Notes: generated by a model not told the origin, from the sequence alone. A DNA stretch of 63,922 nucleotides from Butyrivibrio sp. YAB3001 (GCF_900112195.1 NZ_FOKR01000023.1:1-63922); one strand, 5' to 3'. Positions 1 to 8,748 are shown, numbered from the stretch's first letter. Translations and numbers: made by a program.

Positions 1-310
1 TTTCTGTGCTGTAATAAACCATCTTTAGGTGTCCATTCAACTGGATTTCATACAAGTTTCTACCGTCCATGAAATGGGATTGTATACATGCTTAGTCTGT
101 ACACAAATATGGGTTTTTACCTTCTATACAATGTCCATTGTCCAGAATCATTCCCCTCATCCAGTTGTCCAGAATCAGGGATTTTACCCCTTTGACATTG
201 TATGTAAATGTGGATCCATCAAGCAGTTTTACAGTTCATCATAACATCGTTTGATGCAGACTGAACTTTTATTCCCTTTGTCTTAAATGTCCACCTTATA
301 GGGTACATTT
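1..310. other. Degraded intergenic DNA with repeated TGTCCA motifs
   Basis: No intact gene is visible. On the minus strand short open stretches occur in shifting frames, none with a credible start and ribosome binding site. The hexamer TGTCCA occurs five times in one orientation (near 30, 132, 139, 166 and 288), and a 12-base direct repeat TGTCCAGAATCA lies at 139 and 166. Clustered same-direction repeats can mark a transposon end, but no transposase is present, so this is only a suggestion. The stretch follows directly on the broken Rpn gene to its right. Confidence 0.3.
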
Positions 311-358
311 TATTTCTATACTCATTAAACATCGATGATAACTTTTCTTCATCCGTAT

Positions 359-922
359 TTATTTTAATCTTTCCTCATAATTAAACATATAAAACGGAAT
401 CAAAAGATACAGCCTTTTAACAAAAATCTCTTCCAAAGTAACATCTGACATTTGGATAATAGGTACTGTATACGATGCCACATTCCCATCAGGCATCTCC
501 ATTTCGATAGAGGCTTTTGACGGTGCTCTTCCTGATTTTCTTAGAAGGAGTAATCCAGAATTAGGAAATTTCACACGTAGCCTCTCAATATTCCTATCTC
601 CCTCGTCAATTGCAACTTGAGCATCATACTCAAAAATTCTCACAAGAATAGTACCATCATACTTCTTGCTCTCACATTCCAAATGATATCTCTTTGTAAT
701 CTCCGATGATATTATTTCAAAATGTGAGTCAGTGACACGCCTTTCTTCAGAGCCATCTTCTTTTTCAATAAAGTGTTCATTTCTTAATCTTTTGATTACT
801 GCCGTATTATCAAACTTCTCTCCAAACATATGATTCACAAATGGAATAACAAGATCATCACATTCTGTTTCCATAGTTCTGAAAGCGTCATCGTAGGCAG
901 TATCTGAATAAATTACTTCCAT
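359..922 (-). pseudogene. Rpn family nuclease/transposase, 3' end lost by frameshift
   Basis: The N-terminal half matches the Rpn recombination-promoting nuclease / PD-(D/E)XK transposase family common in Lachnospiraceae. It begins MEVIYSDTAYDDAFRTME and carries the conserved stretches HLECESK and VRIFEYDAQVAI, which hold the nuclease core. The start at 922 is chosen because GGAGG lies 7 bases upstream. An in-frame ATG at 964 lacks such a site. The frame stops after about 187 residues, whereas the family is usually near 300. Immediately downstream another frame continues with a family-like stretch (TDEEKLSSMFNEYRNK) before similarity is lost. A frameshift near 359 followed by sequence replacement is the simplest reading, so the product is probably not functional. 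Family assignment is from recognition of conserved stretches, not alignment. Confidence 0.7.
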
Positions 923-964
923 ACATTTTCCTCCGTATGTTGTCTTATTTGCAACTTCCAACAT

Positions 965-1315
965 ACATGGAAAAAGAAAAATGAAGCAAAAATGAAATTC
1001 AAGAAATACTTCATACCATCACATCATATAATCCATTCAACTTTTGGGAATAATCTGGCGAATTGCCTGAATACCACGTATGAAGAAAATTACAGATGCT
1101 ACGATACCACTTTTATTTGCTCATGTAAAGTATCATAATTTCAATGTACACAAATTGTATAACTATTGTTACTGTTCACTCGCTGCAGCTCTCTCCAGTA
1201 ACGAATTCGCGCATTCATTCCAATTCGCCTACGGCGAGGAATGCGCTCACTCCTGAATCATATTCTTACGCAGTCAGCGGCGTAGCGCTTCCTGCTACCT
1301 CTGAACATTAACTAA
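965..1315. other. Gene-free stretch containing a dispersed inverted-repeat element
   Basis: No coding sequence is supported here. The right half (1169-1311) is the longest copy of a dispersed element described separately. The left half is AT-rich and featureless to the eye. Confidence 0.5.
1169..1311. repeat. Dispersed inverted-repeat element, copy A
   Basis: Bounded by TTACTGTTCA (1169-1178) and TGAACATTAA (1302-1311), inverted repeats matching at 9 of 10 positions. Inside are nested palindromes, GCGCATTC/GAATGCGC and CGCC/GGCG, which would fold into a strong hairpin. It shares the left 16 bases TTACTGTTCACTCGCT with the copy at 48071. It sits next to a glycosyltransferase stump. Confidence 0.55.
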
Positions 1316-1636
1316 CTATTCTTTTATTGACAGCTCTTTAAGAAACGCTTTTCTCAATGAATCGTATTGAAAAAATCTTTCGTAAGTCTTTCTAGCTTCT
1401 TCCTTAACTTCAGCCATAGCTTCTCGATTATCGATTACATATTTTATAGACTCTGCGAGCGCTTCCTTATTGTTACATTTATAAATAAATCCATTCTTCC
1501 CGTTTTCAATATAATCTGAAATGCCTGCAGTATCTGGTACAATAACAACACACTTATGCATAAAACCTTCAATTGCTGTCGTTGGCAAGCATTCCATAAG
1601 TGAAGTGCAAACCACGACATTGGTGCCTGTCACCAC
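1316..1636 (-). pseudogene. C-terminal stump of a GT4-type glycosyltransferase
   Basis: About 106 residues match the last part of GT-B fold, family 4 glycosyltransferases. ECLPTTAIEGF corresponds to the donor-nucleotide binding E-x(7)-E region, followed by ISDYIENGKNGFIY and a helical tail. The N-terminal acceptor domain and most of the Rossmann domain (roughly 250 residues) are missing. The reading frame begins directly after the stop codon of the SecB-like gene (1640-1642), with only a weak GTG start and no convincing ribosome binding site. This looks like a gene cut off when the neighbouring cassette arrived or by deletion. It is unlikely to be catalytic alone. Confidence 0.65.
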
Positions 1637-1639
1637 TGT

Positions 1640-2014
1640 CTACTCCAGTTCTGGCAAATAGACCGGCTTCACACCCGCTTGCTGACATAATTCAATCACC
1701 TTTACTCTAGCAAAGGACATAACATAGGGAATTCCTAATCTTATAATCTCTTCATCAAAATTATGTGTCTCTCCACTCCAGCTAAGAATCGAAATAATAT
1801 TCATCTCACACCAAAACGAAGTCTTTCCTTTTTCTCCTATAATTATCTCCGTCTCTAACCTAACTCTTTTATTGTTCTCATCTCGATTTTGAGCCACCTT
1901 GGGAACGATACTCAATTCGATTCCTGAATTGTCCATCTCCTTCATATTTCTTTCAAAAACTATTCTATTAATAATTAAATTCTGACAAAAAACTTTCATC
2001 TCATCCCTCTGCAT
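1640..2014 (-). CDS. SecB-like chaperone-family protein
   Basis: This 124-residue protein has the look of Firmicute SecB-like proteins: alternating beta strands, then a C-terminal segment IPYVMSFARVKVIELCQQAG followed by a proline-bearing end (VKPVYLPELE). That resembles the SecB helix and its (F/I)PP(I/L)xLP-type tail. Canonical SecB holds preproteins for SecA. In Firmicutes such proteins are usually solitary or serve as chaperones for unstable antitoxins. The gene overlaps the upstream gene by 14 bases, so the two are probably translationally coupled. It is the last gene of a compact cassette with an XRE regulator at its head. Assignment is by pattern recognition only; the fold is plausible rather than proven. 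Confidence 0.45.
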   Translation of the reverse strand: MQRDEMKVFCQNLIINRIVFERNMKEMDNSGIELSIVPKVAQNRDENNKRVRLETEIIIGEKGKTSFWCEMNIISILSWSGETHNFDEEIIRLGIPYVMSFARVKVIELCQQAGVKPVYLPELE

Positions 2015-2540
2015 ATTCGATAAAACTCTTTATTTGGCCCATTTTTTTAGATTTGCAATAATTATCATAATCAATAATTGAGCTTTCAGGGGCTGTAAAT
2101 ACTTCATTAATAATCATTTTTTCTTTTCTACTACACACATAGTCCTTTGATATTTCTTCATTTTCCAATTGTTGGATATAATCTGAAATATTTCCATTTT
2201 GAAGCTTTTCATTTGCATCTGGTAGTTCTTTTTCATCAATTGATGTAAAAGGTAATCGTTCGCACCTTATTTCACCTTCAGTTTCATGGATAAAGACAAT
2301 ATCATATAAAGACTCTGCCATAGCTTCTAAAACAGAGATTTCATCCCTAAGCATTTTAATTATTGTTCTTTTTGACGATCGAGCCAAGAGCCAACTAGGC
2401 TCATATCCATAACCCGTATTTATGCAGATATATCTAATACCACTCTTATTCTTACATATAAATACAATAGGCTCATTTTCAAAACTAAAAAGAACACGTT
2501 CAATACTCATTTTTCCTAAAAACTTAAATTTTTCAAACAT
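2001..2540 (-). CDS. Unknown cassette protein, DUF6575-like
   Basis: A 179-residue soluble protein without signal peptide or membrane segment. Residues 12-60 (SIERVLFSFENEPIVFICKN, then WLLARSS) resemble DUF6575, a family of unknown function. The middle is helical (MLRDEISVLEAMAE) and the C-terminal third acidic. It starts 2 bases after the stop of the upstream 149-residue gene and overlaps the downstream SecB-like gene, so the three are very likely one transcript. No catalytic motif is evident. In a three-part toxin-antitoxin-chaperone arrangement it could be toxin, antitoxin or neither; the sequence does not decide. Confidence 0.5.
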   Translation of the reverse strand: MFEKFKFLGKMSIERVLFSFENEPIVFICKNKSGIRYICINTGYGYEPSWLLARSSKRTIIKMLRDEISVLEAMAESLYDIVFIHETEGEIRCERLPFTSIDEKELPDANEKLQNGNISDYIQQLENEEISKDYVCSRKEKMIINEVFTAPESSIIDYDNYCKSKKMGQIKSFIEYAEG

Positions 2541-2542
2541 CT

Positions 2543-2992
2543 TTATTCACCTGCAACATAATAATTGAATCTCTTAGCCACTTCAGATTCTTTCCCTGTA
2601 TAAATCCACCAATCCACGTGAACAGGTTCCGGATAATTCTGTATTCGTTCAGTAGTAAGCTGTGCTCTTCCGTCAGAATAGCATATTTCTCCAAAAATGA
2701 CAGCAGGAGATGGATACTTATCTCTATGTTTCTTCGCCAAAAAATTAATAAATTTGAAACAACTATCCGGAGTTAAATATACAGATGTTGAGTAAGTCCC
2801 TGGTTCACTTAAGTCCTTTTTTAATCCCGTAGTTCCATTTAACATTTCACAATATGTATTGTCAAATGTTCCTTCATCTATTATTCCACTTTTGGATACT
2901 CTATATACTATCCCTGTTATAGGTTGTTCTATTGGTAAGTTATCTATCATAACGCACATTTCATCAGGTACATTTTTATAACTATTACTCAT
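2543..2992 (-). CDS. Unknown cassette protein with R...STS...E residue order
   Basis: A 149-residue soluble protein I do not recognise. It contains in order YRVS (about residue 30), TYSTSVYL (about 67-74) and VIFGEICYSDGR (about 98-110). The order Arg, Ser-Thr-Ser, Glu is that of R-S-E ADP-ribosyltransferases, but such short motifs occur by chance, so this is only a hint. It heads the tight three-gene run and begins 91 bases after the XRE regulator ends. A ribosome site of the form AAAGAG precedes the ATG. Being followed by the DUF6575-like and SecB-like genes, it is a candidate effector of that cassette. Confidence 0.5.
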   Translation of the reverse strand: MSNSYKNVPDEMCVMIDNLPIEQPITGIVYRVSKSGIIDEGTFDNTYCEMLNGTTGLKKDLSEPGTYSTSVYLTPDSCFKFINFLAKKHRDKYPSPAVIFGEICYSDGRAQLTTERIQNYPEPVHVDWWIYTGKESEVAKRFNYYVAGE

Positions 2993-3083
2993 TTATCTCT
3001 TTCATAACTTCCTTCCTATTTCTTGACACCTACGATCAAAATAGTGTTTATTAAAATTATATCCATTTTACGGATTTTGTAAA

Positions 3084-3428
3084 TTATTTTCCTAAAATAC
3101 CTTCCAGATAAGCCAGGAGCCTTATTCTTTGGTTGTTCTTAAGTTTATTATATGTCTCGATTAGTTGCCCCACCTCTGACTTTCTATCAATAACAAACCA
3201 ATCCAACTGATTGCCTCTGGTTCCATCTGCCTGTATGCCAGAAAGAAGCCACTCCGGGCTCACTTCTAAAACTTTGCAGATGATCATAATCCTATCCGCA
3301 GCAGGATTAGTTCCTTTTTTTCTCCAATCGCTTACTGTGCTTTGCGGTATTCCCGTCAATATCGAAAAATCTTTCTGCGATATATTCTTTTCTTCTAAAA
3401 CTTGAAAAATTCTGTCACTAATTGTCAT
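3084..3428 (-). CDS. XRE family DNA-binding regulator (left copy)
   Basis: A helix-turn-helix of the XRE/Cro type occupies residues 1-65, with the recognition segment SQKDFSILTGIPQSTVSDWR. The C-terminal 45 residues are helical and probably mediate dimerisation. AAGGTGG lies 5 bases before the ATG. The gene is clearly paralogous to the regulator at 22903-23244: both share start, helix-turn-helix wording and the ending RLL(A/G)Y. It precedes the SecB-like cassette on the same strand, so it may regulate it or act as its antitoxin, as HTH antitoxins do in HigBA-SecB systems. That role is inferred from position only. Confidence 0.8.
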   Translation of the reverse strand: MTISDRIFQVLEEKNISQKDFSILTGIPQSTVSDWRKKGTNPAADRIMIICKVLEVSPEWLLSGIQADGTRGNQLDWFVIDRKSEVGQLIETYNKLKNNQRIRLLAYLEGILGK

Positions 3429-3569
3429 TTAAGCCACCTTACTGTTGTTATGTTAAATATGCACATGTATACTTATTTGCAATCAACAATTGCAATTTGA
3501 TATAATTATGTTTAGCAAATTCCGTAAACCCATTTACTATTATATTAACAAATCCTCGGGAAAAAGATT

Positions 3570-4283
3570 ATGCCAAAAATTTCTGTCATAATGCCAATAT
3601 ACAATACCGGTCCGCAGCTTTATAAAACTCTTATGAGCCTATTGGGACAAAAAGAAAAAGATTTCGAAGTACTAATGATTGACGATTGCTCAACTGATGA
3701 ACTGACCATTTCTACAGAGCAAACATTTTCCAGGTTCGATTCAAGATTTAAACTTTTTCGTCAAGACCACAATCTTGGCGCAGCGGAATGTAGAAATCTC
3801 GGAATCCAAAAATCATCAGGACTATATATTATCTTTTTAGATTCCGATGATTTATTTCATAATGACCTTCTTCTATCCATGTCCAATACCCTAGATCAAG
3901 CAAACGCAGACGTCTGTGTTTGTAATCTTTTAATGCTTGACACCTCAAATAATGAAACAAGTCCTATCCGCTCCAAAAGAATTAGCGGTATTACTGACCG
4001 TGTCTTTTCACTAGAAGAACTTGGTGAAGATGCGTTTAGTTTTTGGATGCCTGTTCCATGGAACAAAATGTATAAAAGATCTTTCATAACAGAAAACAAC
4101 TTATATTTCCAAACTCTCTCTAATTGTAATGATTTCTTCTTTGGATATATGTCAGTTATAAAGGCAAACTCCATCGTATATTGTTACGATGAAAGACCGC
4201 TTGTAATATATCATGTCAATAACGCCAAGCAAATATCTTATCAATTTGCCTCAAGGAATATCTTTAAGGCATTTTCTCTTTAA
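3570..4283 (+). CDS. Family 2 glycosyltransferase, possibly C-terminally shortened
   Basis: A GT-A fold glycosyltransferase of 237 residues. It opens with ISVIMPIYNTG, followed by DDCSTDE (nucleotide-sugar binding, about residue 38) and the metal-binding DSDD (about residue 92). These enzymes move a sugar from a UDP- or TDP-sugar to a growing glycan at the cytoplasmic face. It is one of the few plus-strand genes in the left island and stands alone between minus-strand neighbours. GT2 proteins of this type are usually 300 residues or more. The 3' flank (4284-4480) holds a further open stretch in another frame without a start, so the end may have been lost. No acceptor can be assigned. Confidence 0.7.
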   Translation: MPKISVIMPIYNTGPQLYKTLMSLLGQKEKDFEVLMIDDCSTDELTISTEQTFSRFDSRFKLFRQDHNLGAAECRNLGIQKSSGLYIIFLDSDDLFHNDLLLSMSNTLDQANADVCVCNLLMLDTSNNETSPIRSKRISGITDRVFSLEELGEDAFSFWMPVPWNKMYKRSFITENNLYFQTLSNCNDFFFGYMSVIKANSIVYCYDERPLVIYHVNNAKQISYQFASRNIFKAFSL

Positions 4284-4495
4284 TTTAAAACCGTCAACAT
4301 AAAAAAGCTCCATTTTTAAGGAAGCAGCTGCTATCAGCATTAAGATCATCAATACCAACCGCCACTTTACGTTGCGACAATCATAAATTCAACGAGGATT
4401 TTTTTAGCGGAATACATTCTTTATTGAGCAAATACAATTATTTCCCAAAAACAATCTCTCATGATTCCTAATTGGTTCATAGAAAAAAACAGCCA

Positions 4496-5323
4496 CTAAT
4501 AATCCATTCTTATTTCTTCCATTGAGTTAATCCTAGATATGAGCAATTTCTTATCATCATCATTTAAAATCTTTCCACCGCCAATACTTGCTAAATCACC
4601 CATCCAATCTATAAGAATTGTACGCTCAATTTCATCTTTAATAATTATGTGTTTTATATCTGAGGCCGAGAATCCTAGCCTTCTCTTCTTTAACTCATTT
4701 GATGGCTCTGGTTTATGCTTTCCATCTCCTCGCCAATTTCTATAGGAATCTTCTCCCCACAGCCATTTTATATTATCATCTTCTTTTACAACATAGCGCC
4801 ATTCGCTCTCTATGTAATTAGTCTGCATAGTTCCCTTATGCTCACTTTCATACTTTTTGATTAACGCATAAAAAATAAGCATTGCTTCTTTTGCATTTCC
4901 ATAATTAAAAAAATCTGCAAGTCCCGGAATAGGACCTGCCTCTAGGCTAAATGATATTTTCTTGCCATCACTCCCAACTTTTGCAAGATCATCTTTAATC
5001 TTTTGTGTATAATTACGCCAAAACCACAAACCTGCTATAACATCTTCATTAGCCGCGTAAAACACAGGATTTATCCTATGTTCCAATCCCCAATCCTTTG
5101 ATAATGCAATAGCATAATTACCATATCTCTCAGTAAATCCATCTATTCTTTTCAAGGGGATATCACAAAAACTAATCATCGGAACACCAACTGTTTCCTC
5201 TTGACTGTTGAATGAAAACTTTTCAGCACAATAATTAGCAAATAATCCTTCTGATATTATTCCTTTTAATGCATCAATACTGTTTGTATAATGAAATAGC
5301 GATGTTGTTATGTTGTTTTCCAT
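4496..5323 (-). CDS. AbiGi family abortive-infection protein
   Basis: A 275-residue protein matching the AbiGi family, one component of lactococcal abortive infection (AbiG). Recognisable stretches are LFHYTNSIDALKGIISEGL near the N-terminus, then PMISFCDIPL, followed by YGNYAIALSKDWG and INPVFY. The start at 5323 is preferred to the ATG at 5350, because AGGAG precedes it and the family's LFH(Y/F)T motif normally lies close to the N-terminus. In the classical AbiG locus two genes act together against phage. Here no second component is adjacent: the gene stands alone between two glycosyltransferases. Its activity as a lone gene is unknown. Its presence supports reading this region as an accessory island. 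Confidence 0.75.
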   Translation of the reverse strand: MENNITTSLFHYTNSIDALKGIISEGLFANYCAEKFSFNSQEETVGVPMISFCDIPLKRIDGFTERYGNYAIALSKDWGLEHRINPVFYAANEDVIAGLWFWRNYTQKIKDDLAKVGSDGKKISFSLEAGPIPGLADFFNYGNAKEAMLIFYALIKKYESEHKGTMQTNYIESEWRYVVKEDDNIKWLWGEDSYRNWRGDGKHKPEPSNELKKRRLGFSASDIKHIIIKDEIERTILIDWMGDLASIGGGKILNDDDKKLLISRINSMEEIRMDY

Positions 5324-5463
5324 ATGGTCGCATACTCCTATCTTTATCATCCACCAGTAAAATGATATTTTGATATCACGTATTAAAATTATTAGATTCT
5401 CGCTATTCCAATAAAGAATGAATTCTTTCCCAAAAAGTTATTTCTATATCTTACTGATTTTAA

Positions 5464-6624
5464 TCAGAAATTATGTTTTGGTTTTTCCCATATAATCTTA
5501 TTCTCACTAATTCCTTCACAAATTAACGCACCTTTAATCTCATCCGCAACACTTTTCTGATTAATAGCCACTATTACATAATCATATGCTTCACTTAATA
5601 GTTCCTTTGGATTAACCACTTCACAATAATCAAACTCATAATTTTCCCAATTCATATCTACCCATAAGACAATATGACAATTATTATATCTAGAAATTTG
5701 GATATAATAGTCTTGTCCAACCTTACCAGCTCCATATAATGCTATTTTGTGGTTTTTCAGCATTTCAACTTTCGGAAATGAATATAGCTGATTATTAAAA
5801 CAGTCATCCGTTTTATGTTTTAAATGACTAATCTCAGTTAATAAAAATTTACATAATCTGTTATCGATAGTTTCATTAAAGTTTTCTCCCCTATACTCTG
5901 CCATCAGTAATCGATTCATAGTTCCACACAAAGAAGCCTCATTCATTATCATGTCTGGAAATGATCTATGTGATATAGAATCTTCACGAACTGTATAGTG
6001 GTAAAAAGCCTTATTCATAACGCTTATCTTACCTGAAAACAAAAGGCAAGCCAAAAAACAGATATAATCCTCACCATACGATTGACTATCAGGAACCATC
6101 ACATATGTTTTTTTTATAATATCTTTCCTAAATAGTTTCACACATAGTGAAGCAATTATAGCATCATCAGCACAGTTTATCCTTTCTGTTATCAAAGAAG
6201 CTCGATTATTAGCTGACACTTCATACAGGTTACTCCTATTATTAAAAATGCCTCTGCCATCAATAATGTATCCCGAACTAACTATATCTGCCTGGATCTT
6301 ATCCATATTATTTTTCAAGGAACTATACATATCTGAATCTATATAGTCATCCCCGTCAACAAAGCCAATAAGCTCTCCTCGAGCTATCTCTAATCCACTT
6401 TTTCTTGCTCTAACAAGCCCCTCATTCTCTTTATGAATAACTACTATCCTATCATCTTTAAAAGCATAGTCATCACATATCTTGCCAGATTTATCTGTTG
6501 AACCATCATCTACAAGAACTATTTCAAGATTCCTATACGATTGATTGATTACGCTGTTCAAACACCTCTCCAAATAACGTTCCACATTATAGATTGGAAT
6601 TATCACACTCATCAATTCATTCAT
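5464..6624 (-). CDS. Family 2 glycosyltransferase with C-terminal Rossmann-like domain
   Basis: The N-terminal 230 residues are a GT2 glycosyltransferase: MSVIIPIYNVERYL, then VDDGSTD (38-44) and the metal-binding DGDD (90-93). From about residue 280 a second domain begins with KIALYGAGKVGQDYY, a glycine-rich nucleotide-binding loop, and runs to the end through a beta-alpha pattern (YDYVIVAIN near the end). The same kind of module recurs in four other proteins of the cluster. The start ATG has GAGG 10 bases upstream. It lies 6 bases after the aminotransferase gene 6631-7662, forming an operon with it and the radical SAM gene above. Donor and acceptor sugars are unknown. Confidence 0.8.
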   Translation of the reverse strand: MNELMSVIIPIYNVERYLERCLNSVINQSYRNLEIVLVDDGSTDKSGKICDDYAFKDDRIVVIHKENEGLVRARKSGLEIARGELIGFVDGDDYIDSDMYSSLKNNMDKIQADIVSSGYIIDGRGIFNNRSNLYEVSANNRASLITERINCADDAIIASLCVKLFRKDIIKKTYVMVPDSQSYGEDYICFLACLLFSGKISVMNKAFYHYTVREDSISHRSFPDMIMNEASLCGTMNRLLMAEYRGENFNETIDNRLCKFLLTEISHLKHKTDDCFNNQLYSFPKVEMLKNHKIALYGAGKVGQDYYIQISRYNNCHIVLWVDMNWENYEFDYCEVVNPKELLSEAYDYVIVAINQKSVADEIKGALICEGISENKIIWEKPKHNF

Positions 6625-6630
6625 TTATCA

Positions 6631-7662
6631 TTACCTCACAAGGCACTTTCTAAGTTCTTCAGAATCAAGTTCCGCTTTATCCCAGCCATAAAAAATAGGA
6701 ACACATTGATGATGTTTTACTACCCATTCACTATTCGGTAATTCTATGCTCTTACCTTCAATTCTGTATCCTAAATCATCATAACCAAACACCTGACCTG
6801 TTACTTCTGTCAATTCATAATCAAAAACTATGTATTTATAATATCCAGAAGTCATCCCTTCCGGGAAGTGCACACGATTTTCGAACACCTTATCATATTT
6901 TTCTGCAAGACACCTTTTCCACTCAAGTATCCTATCAAATTGTTCCATCTGAACAATTCCTAACGCTGCGGTCATTTCATTTATTCGATAGTTGAATCCA
7001 TTCTTGATTGGATATGTCACGTGACCTTCTATCACTTCTTTGCCATAATTGCGATATTTCTTAGCAAATTCAATAAATTTTTTGTTACTACTAACAACCA
7101 TACCGCCTTCTCCCAACGGCAGTGTTTTTGTAGCATAAAAGCTGTAGCTTCCTGCAAATCCCCAGGAACCAGCCTTTTTCCCATTCCAGTCTGCTCCGTG
7201 CGCATGGGCACAGTCTTCAATCAGATAAATGCTATTTTGATTGCAGAATTCCTTTATCTTCTCTATCTGAAAGGCGATATGTCCACCAATGTGTACAACA
7301 ATTACTGCCTTAGTATTTGGTGTCACAACATTTTTCAAAGATTCTAACGAAAGACACAAATCATCTCTGTTGCAATCCGCATATACCACATTACCGCCAC
7401 ATTTTTTTACCGCTTGCGCAGTAGCCCAAAACGTATTTGCTGGTACAACAACATCTTTTCCTTCAATACCAATGTAATCCAAAATTGTTATTAGCCCTGT
7501 TCCACCACTAGATACTGCACAACTCCCCAATCCACAATATTCTTCAAACATGCTCTCGAATTGTCTTTGCATCTTACCATCTGACCACATATTTGAATCA
7601 AATACTTTGTCTAATAAGCCATAATATCTTTTCCTACACTCTTCATCAAATGGAATTACCAT
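6631..7662 (-). CDS. DegT/DnrJ/EryC1/StrS family sugar aminotransferase
   Basis: A 343-residue PLP enzyme of the sugar aminotransferase family, which converts a keto group of a nucleotide-activated sugar to an amino group. Visible are SSGGTGL (cofactor phosphate binding), EDCAHAHGA with the ring-contacting Asp150, and FYATKTLPLGEGG with the Schiff-base Lys179. The protein is slightly short for the family (about 370), and its last 60 residues are atypical, which leaves the substrate open. AGGAGG precedes the ATG. Neighbours are a radical SAM protein upstream and a glycosyltransferase downstream. It is distinct from the second DegT protein at 9794-10927. Confidence 0.85.
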   Translation of the reverse strand: MVIPFDEECRKRYYGLLDKVFDSNMWSDGKMQRQFESMFEEYCGLGSCAVSSGGTGLITILDYIGIEGKDVVVPANTFWATAQAVKKCGGNVVYADCNRDDLCLSLESLKNVVTPNTKAVIVVHIGGHIAFQIEKIKEFCNQNSIYLIEDCAHAHGADWNGKKAGSWGFAGSYSFYATKTLPLGEGGMVVSSNKKFIEFAKKYRNYGKEVIEGHVTYPIKNGFNYRINEMTAALGIVQMEQFDRILEWKRCLAEKYDKVFENRVHFPEGMTSGYYKYIVFDYELTEVTGQVFGYDDLGYRIEGKSIELPNSEWVVKHHQCVPIFYGWDKAELDSEELRKCLVR

Positions 7663-7692
7663 ATCTTCCTCCTGCTACTCTATTCCTAACAT

Positions 7693-8748
7693 TCATATAA
7701 ACTGACTAGTATTAATATTTTGTAATCTGTAAAAAACATCATTAAAACCTGTTACCCTACATACATCACATCCATTTTGACAATCTGCGCATAAAAGTTT
7801 GTTTGATGCCAGTCTACGAATATCCGAATTCCATAGTTCTTCGAATGACGTCTCATTCACATTACCCAAGCATATTTCATCATGCCTTCTTTTCTCGCAA
7901 AGATTAACCGTACCATCTGCATGAATTATCGACGTCAAAGAATGTGCTACACAAGGTAAATGATTATTATTTTTAACCACACGATCATAAATGTTTATAA
8001 GGTGCTTTATTCGTTTTCCTTCTGTCCAGTTTAATAAATCTTTCTTTAGATTGAGCATTTCTTCCACAGATGGCAGAATATCCTCTGCCTCTTCAACTGG
8101 CCTAAAATATATATAATCCACCCCTATTTCATCCAACTCATCAATCAGTTTTTCTAAATACTCCATATTTCTCTTTGTAATAACATACCCCACACCCAAA
8201 AATGTTTTCTGCGGATTTCTTGCTTTTGAAAAATTGGATAGATTTTTCAAAACTTCAGAGAAATAATTCTTTCCTTTTTCCTGTAAATACTGTTTTTCAT
8301 TGCACGAATCCAATGATACCCTTACCCACCGAAACTTATAAATATCTTTATCAATATTTCTTACTCCATTTGTAATTAAACCCAAACAAATTCCTTTATT
8401 AAAAGCATAATCAACTATTTCAGAAAAATGTGGATGTAAAGTCGGCTCTCCACCGCCCTCCAATGTCACTCCAGTATTATGAGCGGCAAATTCGTCCAAT
8501 AAAGAGTACGCCTTTTCCGTTGCCATAGTTGACACTTTTTTCATCAATAGTTGATCTGTACACCATGAACATTTCAAATTGCACGCAGTAGTAAGATGTA
8601 AATCAATACTTATTGGAAACAAATCATCGTATTGTTTTTCACCTTTACTAACTTTTAATATAGATTCAACTTTCCCTGGATTTAGCAATAATTTTAGTTT
8701 ATTGTACTCAAAAGGGTCCCAATAATTATTCACACTTATAATCCTCAC
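7693..8748 (-). CDS. Radical SAM protein with C-terminal cysteine cluster
   Basis: The S-adenosylmethionine-cleaving [4Fe-4S] cluster site is CNLKCSWC (Cys56, Cys60, Cys63), followed by GGGEPTLHP, the SAM-contacting GGE motif. The C-terminal 80 residues contain CVAHS, NLCEKRR and CADCQNGCDVC, a SPASM/twitch-like auxiliary cluster region. Such proteins modify peptides or small molecules, or have sugar-related roles; the substrate here is not deducible. The frame opens with GTG at 8748. A second GTG at 8733 has AGGA about 8 bases upstream and may be the true start. It is transcribed with the downstream DegT aminotransferase and glycosyltransferase. Confidence 0.8.
   Translation of the reverse strand: MRIISVNNYWDPFEYNKLKLLLNPGKVESILKVSKGEKQYDDLFPISIDLHLTTACNLKCSWCTDQLLMKKVSTMATEKAYSLLDEFAAHNTGVTLEGGGEPTLHPHFSEIVDYAFNKGICLGLITNGVRNIDKDIYKFRWVRVSLDSCNEKQYLQEKGKNYFSEVLKNLSNFSKARNPQKTFLGVGYVITKRNMEYLEKLIDELDEIGVDYIYFRPVEEAEDILPSVEEMLNLKKDLLNWTEGKRIKHLINIYDRVVKNNNHLPCVAHSLTSIIHADGTVNLCEKRRHDEICLGNVNETSFEELWNSDIRRLASNKLLCADCQNGCDVCRVTGFNDVFYRLQNINTSQFI

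Noticed and set aside
29..244. Plus-strand open frame of 71 codons
   Set aside because: No ribosome binding site or recognisable protein, and it lies in repeat-bearing degraded DNA.
4284..4480. Possible extra gene after the GT2 gene (frame reading NHKFNEDFFSG)
   Set aside because: It has no start codon or ribosome site and no recognisable family; at most a degraded 3' end.
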